A stretch of 64,000 nt of DNA from Jaltomata sinuosa (taxonomy: Eukaryota; Streptophyta; Magnoliopsida; Solanales; Solanaceae): NCBI GenBank assembly GCA_003996215.1, contig QJPP01000315.1:107528-171527 (forward strand), in the 5' to 3' direction. Under the pieces are notes generated by a model. The model was not told the origin of the DNA and made no database searches. It saw nothing but the letters and a program-made list of their open reading frames with translations. The position numbers and the translations under genes were made by a program. Of this stretch, positions 31,895 through 43,891 are shown in pieces; position 1 is the stretch's first letter; each line of letters starts with the position of its first letter.

Positions 31895-32940
31895 ATGCCT
31901 CGATGTGCTATGCCTCACCGAGCCGCTCGAAATGCCGCCGCTCTAGTTCTGGCCCCCAAGGTCACGAATAAGGAATTCAAAAATGCCATCCATTTGCTAG
32001 CCCAGACCTTGGCCGCCTAGGCCAACCAGACGGCTCATATCCCAGTCCACCCCCAAGGTGGGGTAGCAGCTCGGGTTCATGATTTTGTCTGAATGAACCT
32101 ACCCAAATTTTGGGGTTCAAAAGTGAGTGAGGACCCACTTAACTCTATTGATGAAGTGAAGAAGATATTTGATGTTATGCAAGTGGTTGGTGTTGATTGT
32201 GTTGAGCTCGCATCCTACCAACTCAAGGATGTAGCTCATATCTGGTTTACCTAGTGGAAGGAGGCTAGAGGTAGGGACATGGTCCCTATGACTTGGGAGT
32301 GTTTCGAGAGAGCCTTCCTGGACCGATTCTTTCCCCGAGAGTTGAGGCAAGCAAAGACTGAGGAGTTTGTGAACTTGAGACAGGGGTCAATGTCAGTCCA
32401 AGAGTATAGGTTGAAGTTCACTCAGTTATTGAGGTATGCCCCTTCTATGGTAGCGGACCCTCATGACCAAATGAGTAAGTTTATCTATGGGGTTTTAGAC
32501 ATGGTGAAGAAGGAATGCAGGTCTGCTATATTGTTGAGTGATATGAACATCTCCAGACTCATGACATATGCTTACTAGATCGAGGGGGACAAGCTTAGGG
32601 AGATGGCTAGGGATAATAAGAGAGTTAGATCCGAGAATTTAGGTTTTGGCCATCAGAGGTCCGGTGGCGGGCACCACTCCTCATTTCAGAAGAAGTCATC
32701 AGGACCCGTTTATTTTTCTGCTAGTGCTCCTACCCTGGCCCCGAGGCCTCATCATGATCAGAGTGGTAGGGATCTGGTTCTTATTCATTGTCTCAGGGGA
32801 GTGTTACTAGAGGACCATCCCATCCTATTTGCAGTAAGTGTGGAAAGAATCACCCAGGGGAGTGTTGCGCGGGCACGGGAGCATGCTTTGGGTGTGGATA
32901 GGTTGGACACATGGTTAGAGATTACCCTTCAGCTAAGAAG
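31895..32940 (+). pseudogene. gag, element B
   Basis: The likely start is ATG 31895 (MPRCAMPHRAARNAAAL). Stops include TAG 32018-32020 and others before 32260. The frame is open at 32279-32578 with the capsid words RAFLDRFFPRELRQAKTEEF and QGSMSVQEYRLKFTQLLRYA. The paired zinc-knuckle region at about 32830-32925 reads CSKCGKNHPGECC and CFGCG followed by GHMVRDYP, with a stop in the second finger. Domain order and motif spacing match elements A and C. Confidence 0.85.
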
Positions 32941-33647
32941 GGGCAGGGTGGTAGTAGGGCTCAGTCTGCTCCAGCAGCCCCAGGAGGTCGACCAACCCAG
33001 CAGGGAACAACTTTGAGTTCTGGTAGTCATCGCCAGAACCGTCTTTATGCTATGTCCTCTTGTCAGGACCAGGAGGGTTCCCCAAATGTTGTTACTAGTA
33101 TGTTGAAAGTATTCTCTTTCGATGTGTATGCTTTGTTGGACCCCGGTGCCTCTTTATCCTTTGTGACTCCTTATGTTGCATGCAAATTTGAAATTTGTCC
33201 TGAATTGCTTTTAGAACCCTTTTGTGTTTCTACTCCTGTTGGTGAGTCAGTCTTAGCCAAAAGAATGTACCGAAATTTCCCTATCTCAGTCCTTCATAGA
33301 GTCACTTCAGCGGATTTAGTAGAGTTGGGGATGACAGATTTTGATATTATTCTTGGTATGGATTGGATACATGCTTGCTATGCTTCTGTTGATTGTCGTA
33401 CTCGGGTTGTCAGTTTAGAGTTTCCAAGGAACCCGTCTTGGAATGGCAAGGTAGTCCCCCATCCTCGAAAGGTCATTTTATATCTTATATTAAGGCTAGG
33501 AAGATGATTTCAAAGGGGTATGTTTATCACATAGTGCGGATTATGGACATGGAGTCCGAAACCCCGTCCCTTCAGTCTATTCTTATTGTGAATGAGTTTC
33601 CAGAAGTGTTTCCCGAGGATTTACCCGGAGTCCCTCCCGAGTGGTAG
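32911..33647 (+). pseudogene. Aspartic protease domain, element B
   Basis: The frame 32911-33507 contains ALLDPGASLSFVTPYVA (about 33129-33180). The catalytic Asp-Pro-Gly triplet is intact, unlike elements A and C. DFDIILGMDWIHACYASVDC follows. A frameshift near 33420-33480 moves the reading frame into 33393-33647, which carries the linker to RT (EFPEVFPEDLPGVPPEW) and ends at TAG 33645-33647. Confidence 0.83.
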
Positions 33648-34905
33648 ATCGACTTTGGGATAGATCTTCTTCCAGATATGAATCCTATCTCTATTCCTCC
33701 CTATAGAATGGCTCCCGCAGAGCTTAAGGAATTAAAGGATCAGTTAAAGGATCTTTTTAACAAAGGTTTCATCAGGCCTAGCATTTCTCCATGGGGTGCC
33801 CTGATTTTATTTGTTCGAAAGAAAGATGGTTCTCTTAGAATGTGTATTGACTACCGTCAGTTGAACAATGTCACAATCAAGAATAAATATCCAATTCCTA
33901 GGATTGATGACTTGTTCGATCAGCTTCAGGGTGCTAGTTTCTTCTCCAAAATCGACCTTAGTTCTGGTTATCATCAGCTTCGTGTTAGAGAGTGTGATAT
34001 TTCGAAGACAGTCTTCAGAACTTGATATGGTAATTATGAATTTGTTGTGATGTCTTTTGGTCTAACGAATGCTCCTGTATCCTTTATGGATTTGATGAAC
34101 CGTGTGTTCAAACAGTACCTGGATATGCTTGTGATTGTTTCATTGATGATATCCTTATCTACTCTCAGAGTGAGGAGGAGCATGCGGACCATTTGAGAGT
34201 TGTGTTGCAAACTCTCAAGGACCGACAGTTATTTGCTAAGTTTAGTAAGTGTGAGTTTTGGATGCAGTCTTTTATGTTTCTGGGTCATATTGTGACTAGG
34301 GAGGATATTCGAGTTGATTCTCAAAAGATTGAGGCGGTAAAGAACTAGCCAAGACTCACTTCCCCATCTGATATTAGAAGCTTTTTGGGTTTGGCTGGCT
34401 ACTACAGGAGGTTTGTGGAAGGATTTTCTTCCATTGTTGCCCTTTTGACCTGATTGACTCAGAAGAAGGTAAAATTTCAGTGGTCTAATTTGTGTGAGAA
34501 GAACTTTCAGGAATTGAAGACTAGATTGACTACATCTCCAGTGTTAGCTCTACCCAAGGGCCTAGATGATTTTATTGCGTATTGTGATGCTTCTAGGATT
34601 GGTTTGGTTTGTGTTTTGATGCAGCATGGTATGGTGATTGTTTATGCTTAGAGACAGCTTAACACTCATGAGAATAACTATCCTACTCATGATCTTGAGT
34701 TGGTAACCGTGGTTTTTGCTTTGAATATTTGGAGACATTACTTGTATGGTGTGCATGTGGATGTATTCACAGATCATAAGAACCTTCAGTATGTGTTCAC
34801 TCAGAAAGAATTGAATTTGCGACAAAGGAGATAGCTTGAGCTTCTTAAGGATTATGAAATGAGTGTGCTTTACCATCCGGGTAAGGCCAATGTTGTGGCG
34901 GATGC
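33648..34905 (+). pseudogene. Reverse transcriptase-RNase H, element B copy 1
   Basis: RT is open 33678-34025 with LFVRKKDGSLRMCIDYRQLN and FFSKIDLSSGYHQLRV, then a TGA at 34023-34025. A single-base loss at the T run at 34137-34140 shifts the frame immediately before the catalytic FIDD codons. RNase H (34454-34651 and onward) has IAYCDASRIGLVCVLMQ and, after a TAG near 34650, HDLEL and FTDHKNLQYVF. The same one-base loss occurs in copy 2 at 36580-36590. Confidence 0.85.
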
Positions 34906-36074
34906 ATTTAGTAGATTGTCGATGGGTAGTGTGTCTTCAGTCGAAGAAGGAAAGAATGAACTAGTTATGGAGGTTCATAGGCTAGCTCAGTTTAGAGTTC
35001 TCCTTATGGACTCGACAGAAGGTGGTGTTATTGTTCAGAATGGTTTCGAATCATCCTTTGTAGCAGAAGTGAAGGAAAAGCAAGACAGTGATCCCATTTT
35101 ATTTCAGCTTAAGGGTGTAGTCTATCAGCAATGGGTCGAGGTGTTATCCCAAGGGGGAGATGATGTACTTCGTTATCAGGGTCGACTATGTATGCCAGAT
35201 ATAGATGGGTTGAGACAACAGATTTTGACTGAGGCTCATAGCTCTAGATATTTCATCCACCCCAGTGCCACCAAGATGTACCATGATCGACGGGAAGTCT
35301 ATTGGTGGAATGGTATGAAAAGGGACATAGCCGATTTTGTGGATAAGTGTCCCAACTGTCAGCAAGTGAAGGTAGAGCACCAGCGATCGGGTGGCATGTT
35401 TCAGGATATTGACCTTCCCACTTGGAAATGGGAAACGATCAATATGGACTTCATTTTAGGTTTGCCTCGTACTCGAAGGCAACATGATTCAATTTGGGTA
35501 ATTGTCGACCAAATGACTAAGTCATCCCACTTTTTGGCTGTTAAGACTAAGGACTCAGCAGACGATTATGCCAGACTCTACATTCGGGAGATAGTCCGAT
35601 TGCATGGTTTTCATTTGTCCATCATTTTAGATAAGCGTACTCAGTTTACTTCTCAGTTTTGGAGATCGTTTCAGAGAGGTCTTGGTACTAAGGTGAAGCT
35701 TAGTACAACTTTTCACACTCAGACAGATGGCCAGGTTGAGCATACTATTCAGACTTTGGAGGATATGTTGAGATCTTGCGTGATTGATTTTAAAGGTAAT
35801 TGGGATGATCACTTATCTCTTATCGAGTTTTCCTACAACAACAGCTTTCACTCTAGCATTCAGATAGCTCCGTATGAGGCACTTTATGGTCGGAGATATA
35901 GATCTCCTATTGGTTGTTTGAGGTAGGTGAGGCAGCTTTAATTGGCCCAGATTCGGTGCATGAGACCATGGAAAAGGTTCAGCTTATTAAGGAGAGATTG
36001 AAGACCACTCAGAGTCGACAGAAATCATATGCGGATATGAGGAGGAGGGAATTAGAATTTGAAGTTGATGATTG
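34859..36074 (+). pseudogene. Integrase, element B copy 1 (3' truncated)
   Basis: Open 34859-35926 (355 codons), the longest clean pol segment of this element. It carries the end of RNase H (YHPGKANVVADAFSRLS), the HHCC site with CPNCQQVKVEH (about 35349-35382), the first catalytic Asp in MDFILGLPRT, the second in ILDKRTQFTSQFW (Asp kept, the following Arg-Gly changed) and the Glu in DGQVEHTIQTLE. A frameshift after SPIG ends it at 35926. The sequence continues to 36074 (EFEVDD) and is then fused to a second RT start, so no chromodomain is present in this copy. Confidence 0.85.
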
Positions 36075-38598
36075 AGTCCCTCCCGAGCAGGAGATCGAAT
36101 TTGGGATAGATCTTCTTCCAGATATGAATTCTATATTTATTCCTCCATATTGAATGGCTTCTGTAGACCTTAAGGAATTAAAAGATCAGTTGAAGGATCT
36201 TCTTGACAAAGGTTTCATCAGGCCTAGCATTTCTCCATGGGTTGCCCCAGTTTTATTTGTTTGAAAGAAAGATGATTCTCTTAGAATGTGTATTGACTAC
36301 CGTCAGTTGAACAATGTCACAATCAAGAATACATATCACATTCCTAGGATTGATGACTTGTTTGATCAGTTTCAGGGTGCTAGTTTCTTCCCCAAAATCG
36401 ACCGTAGATCCGGTTATCATCAGCTTCGTGTTAGAGAGTGTGATATTCTGAAGACAACCTTCAGAACTCGGTATGGTCATTATGAATTTGTTGTGATGTC
36501 CTTTGGTCTAACGAATGCTCCTGCAGCCTTTATGGATTTGATGAACCGTGTGTTCAAACAGTACTTGGATATATTTGTGATTGTTTCATTGATGATATCC
36601 TCATCTACTCTCAGAGTGAGGAGGAGATTGCGGACCATTTGAGAGTTGTGTTGCAAACTCTCAAGGACCGGCAGTTATTTTCTAAGTTTAGCAAGTGTGA
36701 GTTCTAGATGCAGTCTGTTGTGTTTTTAGGTCATATTGTGACTAGAGTGGGTATTCGAGTTGATTCTCAAAAGATTAAGGTGGTAAATAACTGGGCAAGG
36801 CCCACTTCCCCAACTGATATTAGAAGCTTTTTGGGTTTGGCTGGATACTACAGGAGGTTTATGGAAGGATTTTCTTCCATTGCTGCCCCTTTGACCCAAT
36901 TGACTTAGATGAAGGAAAAATTTCAGTGGTCTAATTTGTGTGAGAACTTTTAGGAATTAAAGACTAGATTAACCACAGCTCCAGTTTTAGCTCTACCCGA
37001 GGGCCTAGATGACTTTATTATGTATTGTGATGATTCTAGGATTTATTTGGGTTGTGTTTTGATGCAGCGTGGTAAGGTGATTTCTTATGCTTCGAGACAG
37101 CTTAAGACTCATGAGAAGAACTATCCTACTCATGATCTTGAGTTGGTAGTCGTGGTCTTTGCTTTGAATATTTGGAGACATTACTTGTATGGTGTGCATG
37201 TGGATGTATTCACCGATCATAAGAACCTTCAGTATGTGTTCACTAAGAAGAAATTGAATTTATGACAAAAGAGATAGCTTGAGCTTCTTAAGGACTATTA
37301 CATGAGTGTGCTTTACCATCCGGGTAAGGCCAATATTGTGGTGGATGCACTTAGTAGATTGTCGATGGGTAGTGTGTCTTCAGTCGAAGAAGGAAAGAAG
37401 AAACTAGTTAAGGAGGTTCATAGGCTAGATCGGTTGGGAGTTCGCGTTATGGAATTGACAGAAGATGGTGTTATTGTTCAGAATGGTTTCGAATCATCCT
37501 TGGTAGCAGAAGTGAAGGCAAAGCAAGACAGTGATCCCATTTTACTTCAGCTTAAGGGTGCAGTCCATCAGCAACGAGTTGAGGTGTTCTCCCAAGGGGA
37601 AGATGGTGCACTTCGTTATCAGGGTCGACTATGTGTGCCAGATGTTGATGGGCTGAGATAGTATATTTTGACTGAGGCTCATATATCCATATATTCTATC
37701 CACCCTGGTGCCACCAAGATGTACCGTGATCTATGGGAAGTCTATTGGTGGAATGGTATGAAGAGGGACATAGCCGGTTTTATGGCTAAGTGTTCCAACT
37801 TTCAGTAAGTGAAGGTAGAGCACCAGCAACCGGGTGGCATGATTCAGGATATTGACCTTCCCACTTGGAAATGGGAAACGATCAATATGGACTTCATTTC
37901 AGGTTTGCCTCGTACTTGAAGGCAACATGATTCAATTTGGGTAATTGTCGACCGGATGACTAAGTAATCCCACTTTTTGGCTATTAAGACTAAGGACTCA
38001 GCAGACGATTATGCCAGACTCTACATTCGGGAGATAGTCCGATTGCATGGTGTTCCTTTGTCCATCATTTCAGATAGGGGTACTCAGTTTACTTCTCAAT
38101 TTTGGAGATCGTTTCAGAGATGTCTTGGTACTCAGGTGAAGCTTAGTACAACTTTTCAACCTCAGACAGATGGCCAGGCTGAGCGTACTATTCAGACTTT
38201 GGAGGATATGTTGATAGCTTACGTGATTGATTTCAAAGGTAATTGGGATGATCACTTACCTCTTATCGAGTTTGCCTACAACAACATTTTTCACTCTAGC
38301 ATCCAGATGGCTCCATATGAGGCACTTTATGGTCAGAGATATAGATCTCATATTGGTTGGTTTGAGGTAGGTGAGGCAAGTTTGATTGGCGCAGATTCGG
38401 TGCATGAGACCATGGAGAAGTTTTAGCTTATTAGGGAGAGGTTGAAGACCACTCAGAGTCGACAGAAATCATACGCAGATGTGGGGAGGTGGTAATTAGA
38501 ATTTGAAGTTGATTATTGGGTTTTTCTAAAGGTTTCATAGGGTGTGATGATATTTGGCAAGAAAGGAAAGCTTAGTCCCCATTTTGTAGGTCCTTATA
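36075..38598 (+). pseudogene. Second RT-RNase H-integrase segment, element B copy 2
   Basis: This is a tandem copy of the segment from about 33625 to 36070. RT is open 36286-36642 with CIDYRQLN and FGLTNAPAAFMDLMN, then the same one-base loss before FIDD. RNase H (37020-37265) starts YCDDSRIYLGC, where the usual Ala after the first Asp is Asp. The integrase frames 37302-37661 and 37977-38426 keep IISDRGTQFTSQFW and DGQAERTIQTLE, so the last two catalytic residues are intact. The copy stops at about 38598 inside the VGPY region and is joined to the LTR interior. Confidence 0.85.
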
Positions 38599-39430
38599 TG
38601 AGCTCGTGTTATATGTTTTCGGAGTAGTATTTAGCACCGAGAGACGAGGGTTCAGATAACCCAAGTCCAAAACTACGTTGCCACTGTAGTTTGCCCTCTG
38701 TGACTTATTATGACAGGATCCTGGTATGACATGGTTCTAACTTTGGCCGGTTAGGACAACTCTTTTCAGTAGGGGTACATGACACTGGACTCCATGTAGC
38801 TCAGCATGGTTTATGTCGGTTAAAAGAAACTCCCACATGATTATTTTCAAGCTATGAAGTTATATGATTCTATGCTTTGAACTTATATCTCTTATCTTAA
38901 TACTTATTCATGTCCTTTCTTTATGTAACAAGTCATTTTAAGTATGTCTTAACGGTTTTTATCATGTTCATGCATTGCTCTCATACTTGGTACATCCTAT
39001 AGTACTGACGCATATCTTGTTCTGCATCCTCTGATGATTCATATTCAGGTGTTCCTTCTCAGACCCGTGGCTAGAGCTTCCAGACCACTTTTTGTCAGCT
39101 GTTGGTGAGTCCTCTTAGATCGAGGACTAGTTATGTTCTTAGCCAGTGTTAGCTATTGTATTTTCCGCACTTTAAGTTAGCTAGGGTCTTGTCCTAGAAA
39201 CTCTTTATGTCATGAGTAGAGGTCTTTCATACATAGACAGCTTTTGATTCTCTTTCTAGATTTTGTATTCCTATTTGACTTGATTATACATTTATGTGGT
39301 TCCGAATTTATCTATTATGCTTCTGCTTATCTTTTGTTATGCTTGAGAATATTATGATCAAGGGTTAGCTTGGGGAACTTGTGGTCCCAAGTCCCGTGTT
39401 ATGCCTAGGAGGTAACCTCAGGGCATGACA
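38599..39430 (+). repeat. Truncated 3' LTR of element B
   Basis: It matches about 27525-27610 joined directly to 30918-31686 of the other LTR and ends GGGCATGACA. The chromodomain, polypurine tract and first kilobase of the LTR are missing at its left edge. It lacks the family D insertion, so it shows the empty insertion site (CGTTG at 38676-38680). Confidence 0.85.
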
Positions 39431-39493
39431 GGTTGACTTGTCTGCTAGGGGATTTTAGTAAGCGCCATCACGACCCGATTTTGGGTCGTGACA
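39431..39493 (+). repeat. 63-bp remnant of family D LTR end
   Basis: It resembles 30853-30912 (GGGATTGTAGGTGCCATCA-type sequence, ending GGGTCGTGACA). It sits between the element B LTR end and the start of the LINE. Confidence 0.65.
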
Positions 39494-39915
39494 AGAAAAT
39501 AAGAGTCTTGAACCATGTTCCTGATTTTTGAAGTGTAGTTACAAGAATATCAATGGATTGAGAGTTGGAGCATTGTTGCATAACTTGACTCCTTTAACAA
39601 ATGTTGGAGTTAACCAAACTGACTGGTAGCAGTAAACATATTCAGTGGCCTAACGTTTCTCTCTAGGAAGGTCTTTAAGCATATCATTGTCATTTTGACC
39701 TATTTTTTTGTATTTATCAAATTGATGATGTGAACAATGGGAATGAGACATGGATCTACAACGACCACAAGGATAGGAATGACAAAGTAAACTTTAAAGG
39801 AAGATTAAATACTTATCTTTTGAGTTTACCAAGAAAAACATAGTTGTTACTACTTGTGATATGAGAGAACTTTCTTTAACCCAAGATTATTTAAGCATTC
39901 ATTTTTATTGCCACA

Positions 39916-41346
39916 ATGAACAAAACCAGGCCAAGTTGTGCCAGTGTTAAAGTCAAAGTGGACTTAGCAGGAAATCTACTAGAATTTGTAGAGGTGGAAG
40001 TTCTGAATGACAAGGGCAAAGAGATGAGGGTTGAAAGAATCAAGATTCAGTATGATTTGCTACCAAAGTACTGAAAGACTTGTAAGCTACAAGGACATAA
40101 TGAGGAGGAGTATCGAATCCTCCATCCAGAACTGAACAAGGTGACAACAAATGCTGCTAATATGGATGACTCAGGGGAGAAAGAAAAACACAAGGTTGGC
40201 CCAGACAAAGAGGGGGAGAAAAGATCAAAGTGGAATCCCACGAATAGAAGGTTTAGGCTAAAGAATGACCCAGATAAATTTCTAAGTGATAATGCCTTCC
40301 CCCCTACACCTAAATGACTCAAGACTAACAACACCTTCAAAGCTTTAGCAAATGATGCAACTATACATGCCCTCATTACTGATAATCTGTTTGCTGCACT
40401 CGATGGTGTAGAGGCAGAGAAGGTTATTAAGAGCACGGATAGTGAAGCAGGGGATAGTATCGTGGATGCACTGCTAACCAACAAAGCATATGAGGGAGAC
40501 AACAATAAAGAGCAACAGCAGCAAAAAGAAGTGGATGATACTCTCACGAAGGAAAAGGAGCCCAGGGGTGTAGAAGAAGTCATTCAACAAGATAATACAA
40601 GGCAACATGATGAGAAACAGTCTGACAACATAAATGCAACAATCATAATCAGGAAACAAGGTGATAAAACACAGCAATAAAGTCCTCAGCAACACATAGT
40701 AGATCACAGCAGCTCATCAGCACCAAGAGGAGTTCCTCAATCAAAGTGAGAGGGATTAATTGATCCACCAGAACTGCAGAATCAACAACAGCAATAAAAC
40801 CTACAACACATAAGCACTGGAGAGGGTAAATCTACATATCAAGAAGAGCTAGGAGACACAAGTGGAGCCTTAATAGTACAAGATAACCCATAAGTAGATC
40901 CCAGAATTTTGAAGGAATTAGAGGAGGCTACTTACCATATTCCCATACAGATGGCACTTTCAACCTTGCCATCTAGATTTAAAGCCTTGGAATGGGAGAG
41001 AGGAATGGAGGAAATGATGTTGATACCCAGTAGTGTGGCTGAAGAAAAAGGTTTTCCCATGAAGAAGTTGCATGATTTGGTGTCACACCACCTGCCACAG
41101 CCAATGATACACAATCTGTTAGATAACAAAGAACATTCAGACTCAGTAGCAGAAGAAGTAGCAACAGAAGTTATAGAAGACAAGGAAGAAGAGGAAAGTG
41201 AAATCAACATGCTAAAGGAATGTAATGCAGCAGGCATATCTCTACAGTCAGCAGTTAAGGGTAGGAAAGCAAAAAACAAAGAAGAAATCAGTAACAAACC
41301 AACAAGAATTATACCAAGGAGCGCCGAGAAGCCAATTGACAAATGA
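39916..41346 (+). pseudogene. LINE ORF1
   Basis: This is a nucleic-acid-binding ORF1 protein. From ATG 39916 one reading frame runs to TGA 41344-41346 with only a few stops (TGA 40072-40074, TGA 40315-40317, TAA 40678-40680 and several up to 40893). The zinc-knuckle region reads KTCKLQGHNEEEYRILHPEL just after 40072. The first Cys of the knuckle is the TGA at 40072 and a later Cys is Tyr. The remainder is Lys/Glu/Gln-rich and low in complexity, with a final open part 40909-41346. The frame's stop overlaps the next start codon (ATGA at 41343-41346). ORF1 may begin upstream of 39916. Confidence 0.75.
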
Positions 41347-42755
41347 AGCACAAAGCATTAATATGGAATATAAGGTCTGTTAGAACTTAGAATGCTTTTC
41401 ATAGAGTTAAAATGCTCAACAGACATCATAAATTTTGTTTCATTGCTTTACTAGAACTATTTCAAGATACTAGGCATATATAAAAGTTCAAAATAAGGTT
41501 GGGGATGCAATATGTGAACTATAATAAGAATGGACAAATATGGATCTTTGTTAGAGAAAACATTCAGGTAGGTTTTGTTTCTGATTCTGATCTGCAACTG
41601 TCACTACAACTCACTATGGATGATGGCAAATAATTCTTGATAATTATGGTTTATAATAAATGCTCTACTCTGGAAAGGCTGAGCCTCTGGGATGATTTGT
41701 ATACTCTAGGGCATAATCTAACCATGCTATGATTAGTGAGAGATGATTTCAATGTAATCATGGGAGCTGAAGAAAAAATAGGTGGTCTGCCAGTATACCC
41801 TCAAGAATATGAGGATTTTGCTTTTTGCATCAACTCCTGTGACTTGTTTGATATCAACTTTTTTGGTAGTCCTTTCACTTGGTGGAATGGTAGAGTTGAT
41901 GATCAATGCATTTTCAAAAGATTGGACAGAGTGGTAATTAATCAGGAGTTACAAGATTTATTTGGGTGTGTAGAGCTACAACACCTAGCCAGAACTGGAT
42001 TTGACCATGCTCCTCTACTGATTATATGTGGAGGAGAAGTGCAATAATTTGCTAAACCTTTTAGGTTTTTGATGTTTTGGTCAGAAAAAAAAGGATTTCA
42101 GGGATGTGGTTAGAGAGAACTGGGTGGAAACAGAATTTGGTGATGTTTTTAGCAGGCTAAAGCAGAAACAGAAGAAGGCAATATATGTTATATCCAAGTG
42201 GAGTAGAGAAAAATTTAGGGACATTTTTAAGTAATTAATTATTAGAGAGGAAATTGTTAGGGTTAAAGAGGACCTATTTGAGGATCAACCCAGTGCTACT
42301 AACAGGGTTGTCCTACAAAAGGCACAGGCAGAGCTCAAACAATACATTCACTATGAAGAAGAATTTTAGAGACAGAAAGCTAGTATCCAATGGTTCACTG
42401 AAGGAGACAAGAACACTAAATTCTTTCATTGCCTTGTTAAAGGTAGAAGGAAAAGATTACAACTGAAGAGGATGTTGAGATCTTATAATACATGGGTTGA
42501 AGGACAGGATCAAGTTGCCATGGAGGCACAGGATATTTTCCAGAAATAATTTACAGGGGAACCTATTTCTAATGACTTTTCTCTTTTACAGCATATTGCT
42601 CTAATGATATCAGAAAAGGAAAATGACATGCTGAATTCTATTCCCAGGGAAGAGGAGGTGAAAAGGGTGGTCTTTGAACTTAATACAGATAGTGCTTGAG
42701 GTCCTGATGGATTTACAGGTCACTTTTATCAGTCTTGTTGGGATATAGTGAGAAA
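41343..42755 (+). pseudogene. LINE ORF2, part 1: endonuclease and start of RT
   Basis: It starts MKHKALIWNIRSVRT at 41343, overlapping the ORF1 stop. The AP-like endonuclease cuts target DNA to prime reverse transcription. The open part 41736-42047 holds DDFNVIMGAEEKIGGLPV, SPFTWWNGR, FKRLDRVV and FDHAPLL. In related endonucleases the first of these begins GDFN and the last SDHAPL, so two conserved positions have changed. Several stops lie before it. The N-terminal RT region follows, with ending words GPDGFTGHFYQSCWDIVR at about 42700-42752. The hAT-like element is inserted at 42756. Confidence 0.8.
42748..42755. repeat. Target site duplication (left) of hAT-like element
   Basis: GTGAGAAA, identical to 49074-49081. 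Removing one copy and the element restores the continuous LINE reading frame. Confidence 0.92.
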
Positions 42756-43308
42756 TAGGGGTGGGCGTCGGTTGGTTCGATTCGGTTCGATTTCTAGAAA
42801 TTTAGTTTGATTTAATCAGTTTTTGATTTTGAAAAATAATAATCGAAACTGAACCAAATTAACTTCGATTAAATTCGGTTTTCTAAAATTTCAGTTCAAT
42901 TAAAACTGTTCAGTTATTCAGTTTAGAACTCATCATCAAAGCTTTTTTTCTGCCCAAAAAGATGAAAGGCATTTGGAGGCAATTTACATAGATAGAGGGA
43001 GAAGAACAGATGATGTAAAGGAAAACCCAAAATTCCCAAGATATTGACAATTTTACATTGAATCAATAATTGAAAGAATAAAATAACTTGAATCAAATTC
43101 CAACACAAAACTTACTACTAAAAATATCTTTCACAAGTAAGTTAATTTCTTATTATAAGTGCTTAAAAAAACAATCATAATCTGGGCAAACCAAAGAATA
43201 AAGATAACAAATTTTCATAGCTGTATTGGATGGTGACGGCATAAGAATTCACGACCCAAAGATACATTCTTCTGGATAACCAAATCGTAACTATTGTGGG
43301 ATGACCAG

Positions 43309-43877
43309 TGATACTAGCATGGATAGCATGGTTGACATGAGCATGGATGATATAGATGACACGTACAATGTTCATGCAAAGGAAAGCATACAATGTGTGG
43401 GTGGTCCATTAAAGTGAGGTGGAAGGAGGAATTCAAGAATTTCCAAAAGAAGGCAACCAAACAAGGCCCTTACTTTATTAAGGGAAAAACTGTAATAGTT
43501 AGTGTCTTCTTATTCCCTAGTATAAGTAGTAGCTTTTCTTCATTTTGGAAGACTAGTTGTTGCTTATTGAAGATTGATACTCTAAAACTTGTAGTTGCTA
43601 GTGTAAGGCTTAATGTAATTCCCTTAAGAAATTAGTGAGTGATTAGGGTGACTTTCTTGATTGTTAGTTTAACTTCTTTACTTAATTAATCGAAGGTCTC
43701 CCACTTGTGGATTTCATTTAGGTTTCATTGATTAGTTGAGTTGAATTAGTATCTAGTTGTTGGAATCAATTGGGAGGTGAGGGTTTTAGCCCCTTGTTGC
43801 CCATAATTTCAATTCCTAGTTATTAATTCTCATATCTTTTCCTTCGTTTCTTCTTGTTTGTTGTATTCCCGTTATCA
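43309..43877 (+). repeat. 5' LTR of compact element
   Basis: 569 bp, starts TGATACTAGCATGG and ends CCCGTTATCA. It is nearly identical to 48210-48776. The left neighbour is the duplication ACCAG. The part near 43540-43640 (TTGAAGATTGATACTC, GTGTAAGGC) is conserved in both LTRs. No promoter element is certain. Confidence 0.92.
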
Positions 43878-43879
43878 TT

Positions 43880-43891
43880 TGGTATCAGAGC
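43880..43891 (+). promoter_or_regulatory. Primer binding site for tRNA-iMet, compact element
   Basis: TGGTATCAGAGC, two bases after the LTR end at 43877. Confidence 0.92.

Larger units (their letters stand above)
25191..39430 (+). mobile_element. Rearranged Tekay/Del-type chromovirus (element B)
   Basis: The parts in order are: first 47 bp of an LTR (25191-25237); an integrase-chromodomain fragment (25238-26203); a polypurine tract; an LTR (26439-31686) split by a family D solo LTR; a primer site; gag, protease, RT, RNase H and integrase (31895-36074); a second RT-RNase H-integrase segment (36075-38598); and the end of an LTR (38599-39430). The LTR start TGTAACACCTCGGAAATC and end GTGACA are specific to this family. 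As in element A, an LTR is shared between two internal regions. The extra pol copy is a tandem duplication of about 2.5 kb. Confidence 0.88.

Noticed and set aside
40047..41351. Minus-strand frames of 139 and 178 codons, Ser/Leu-rich.
   Set aside because: They are antisense shadows of the Lys/Glu-rich LINE ORF1, which has a recognisable zinc-knuckle region on the plus strand.
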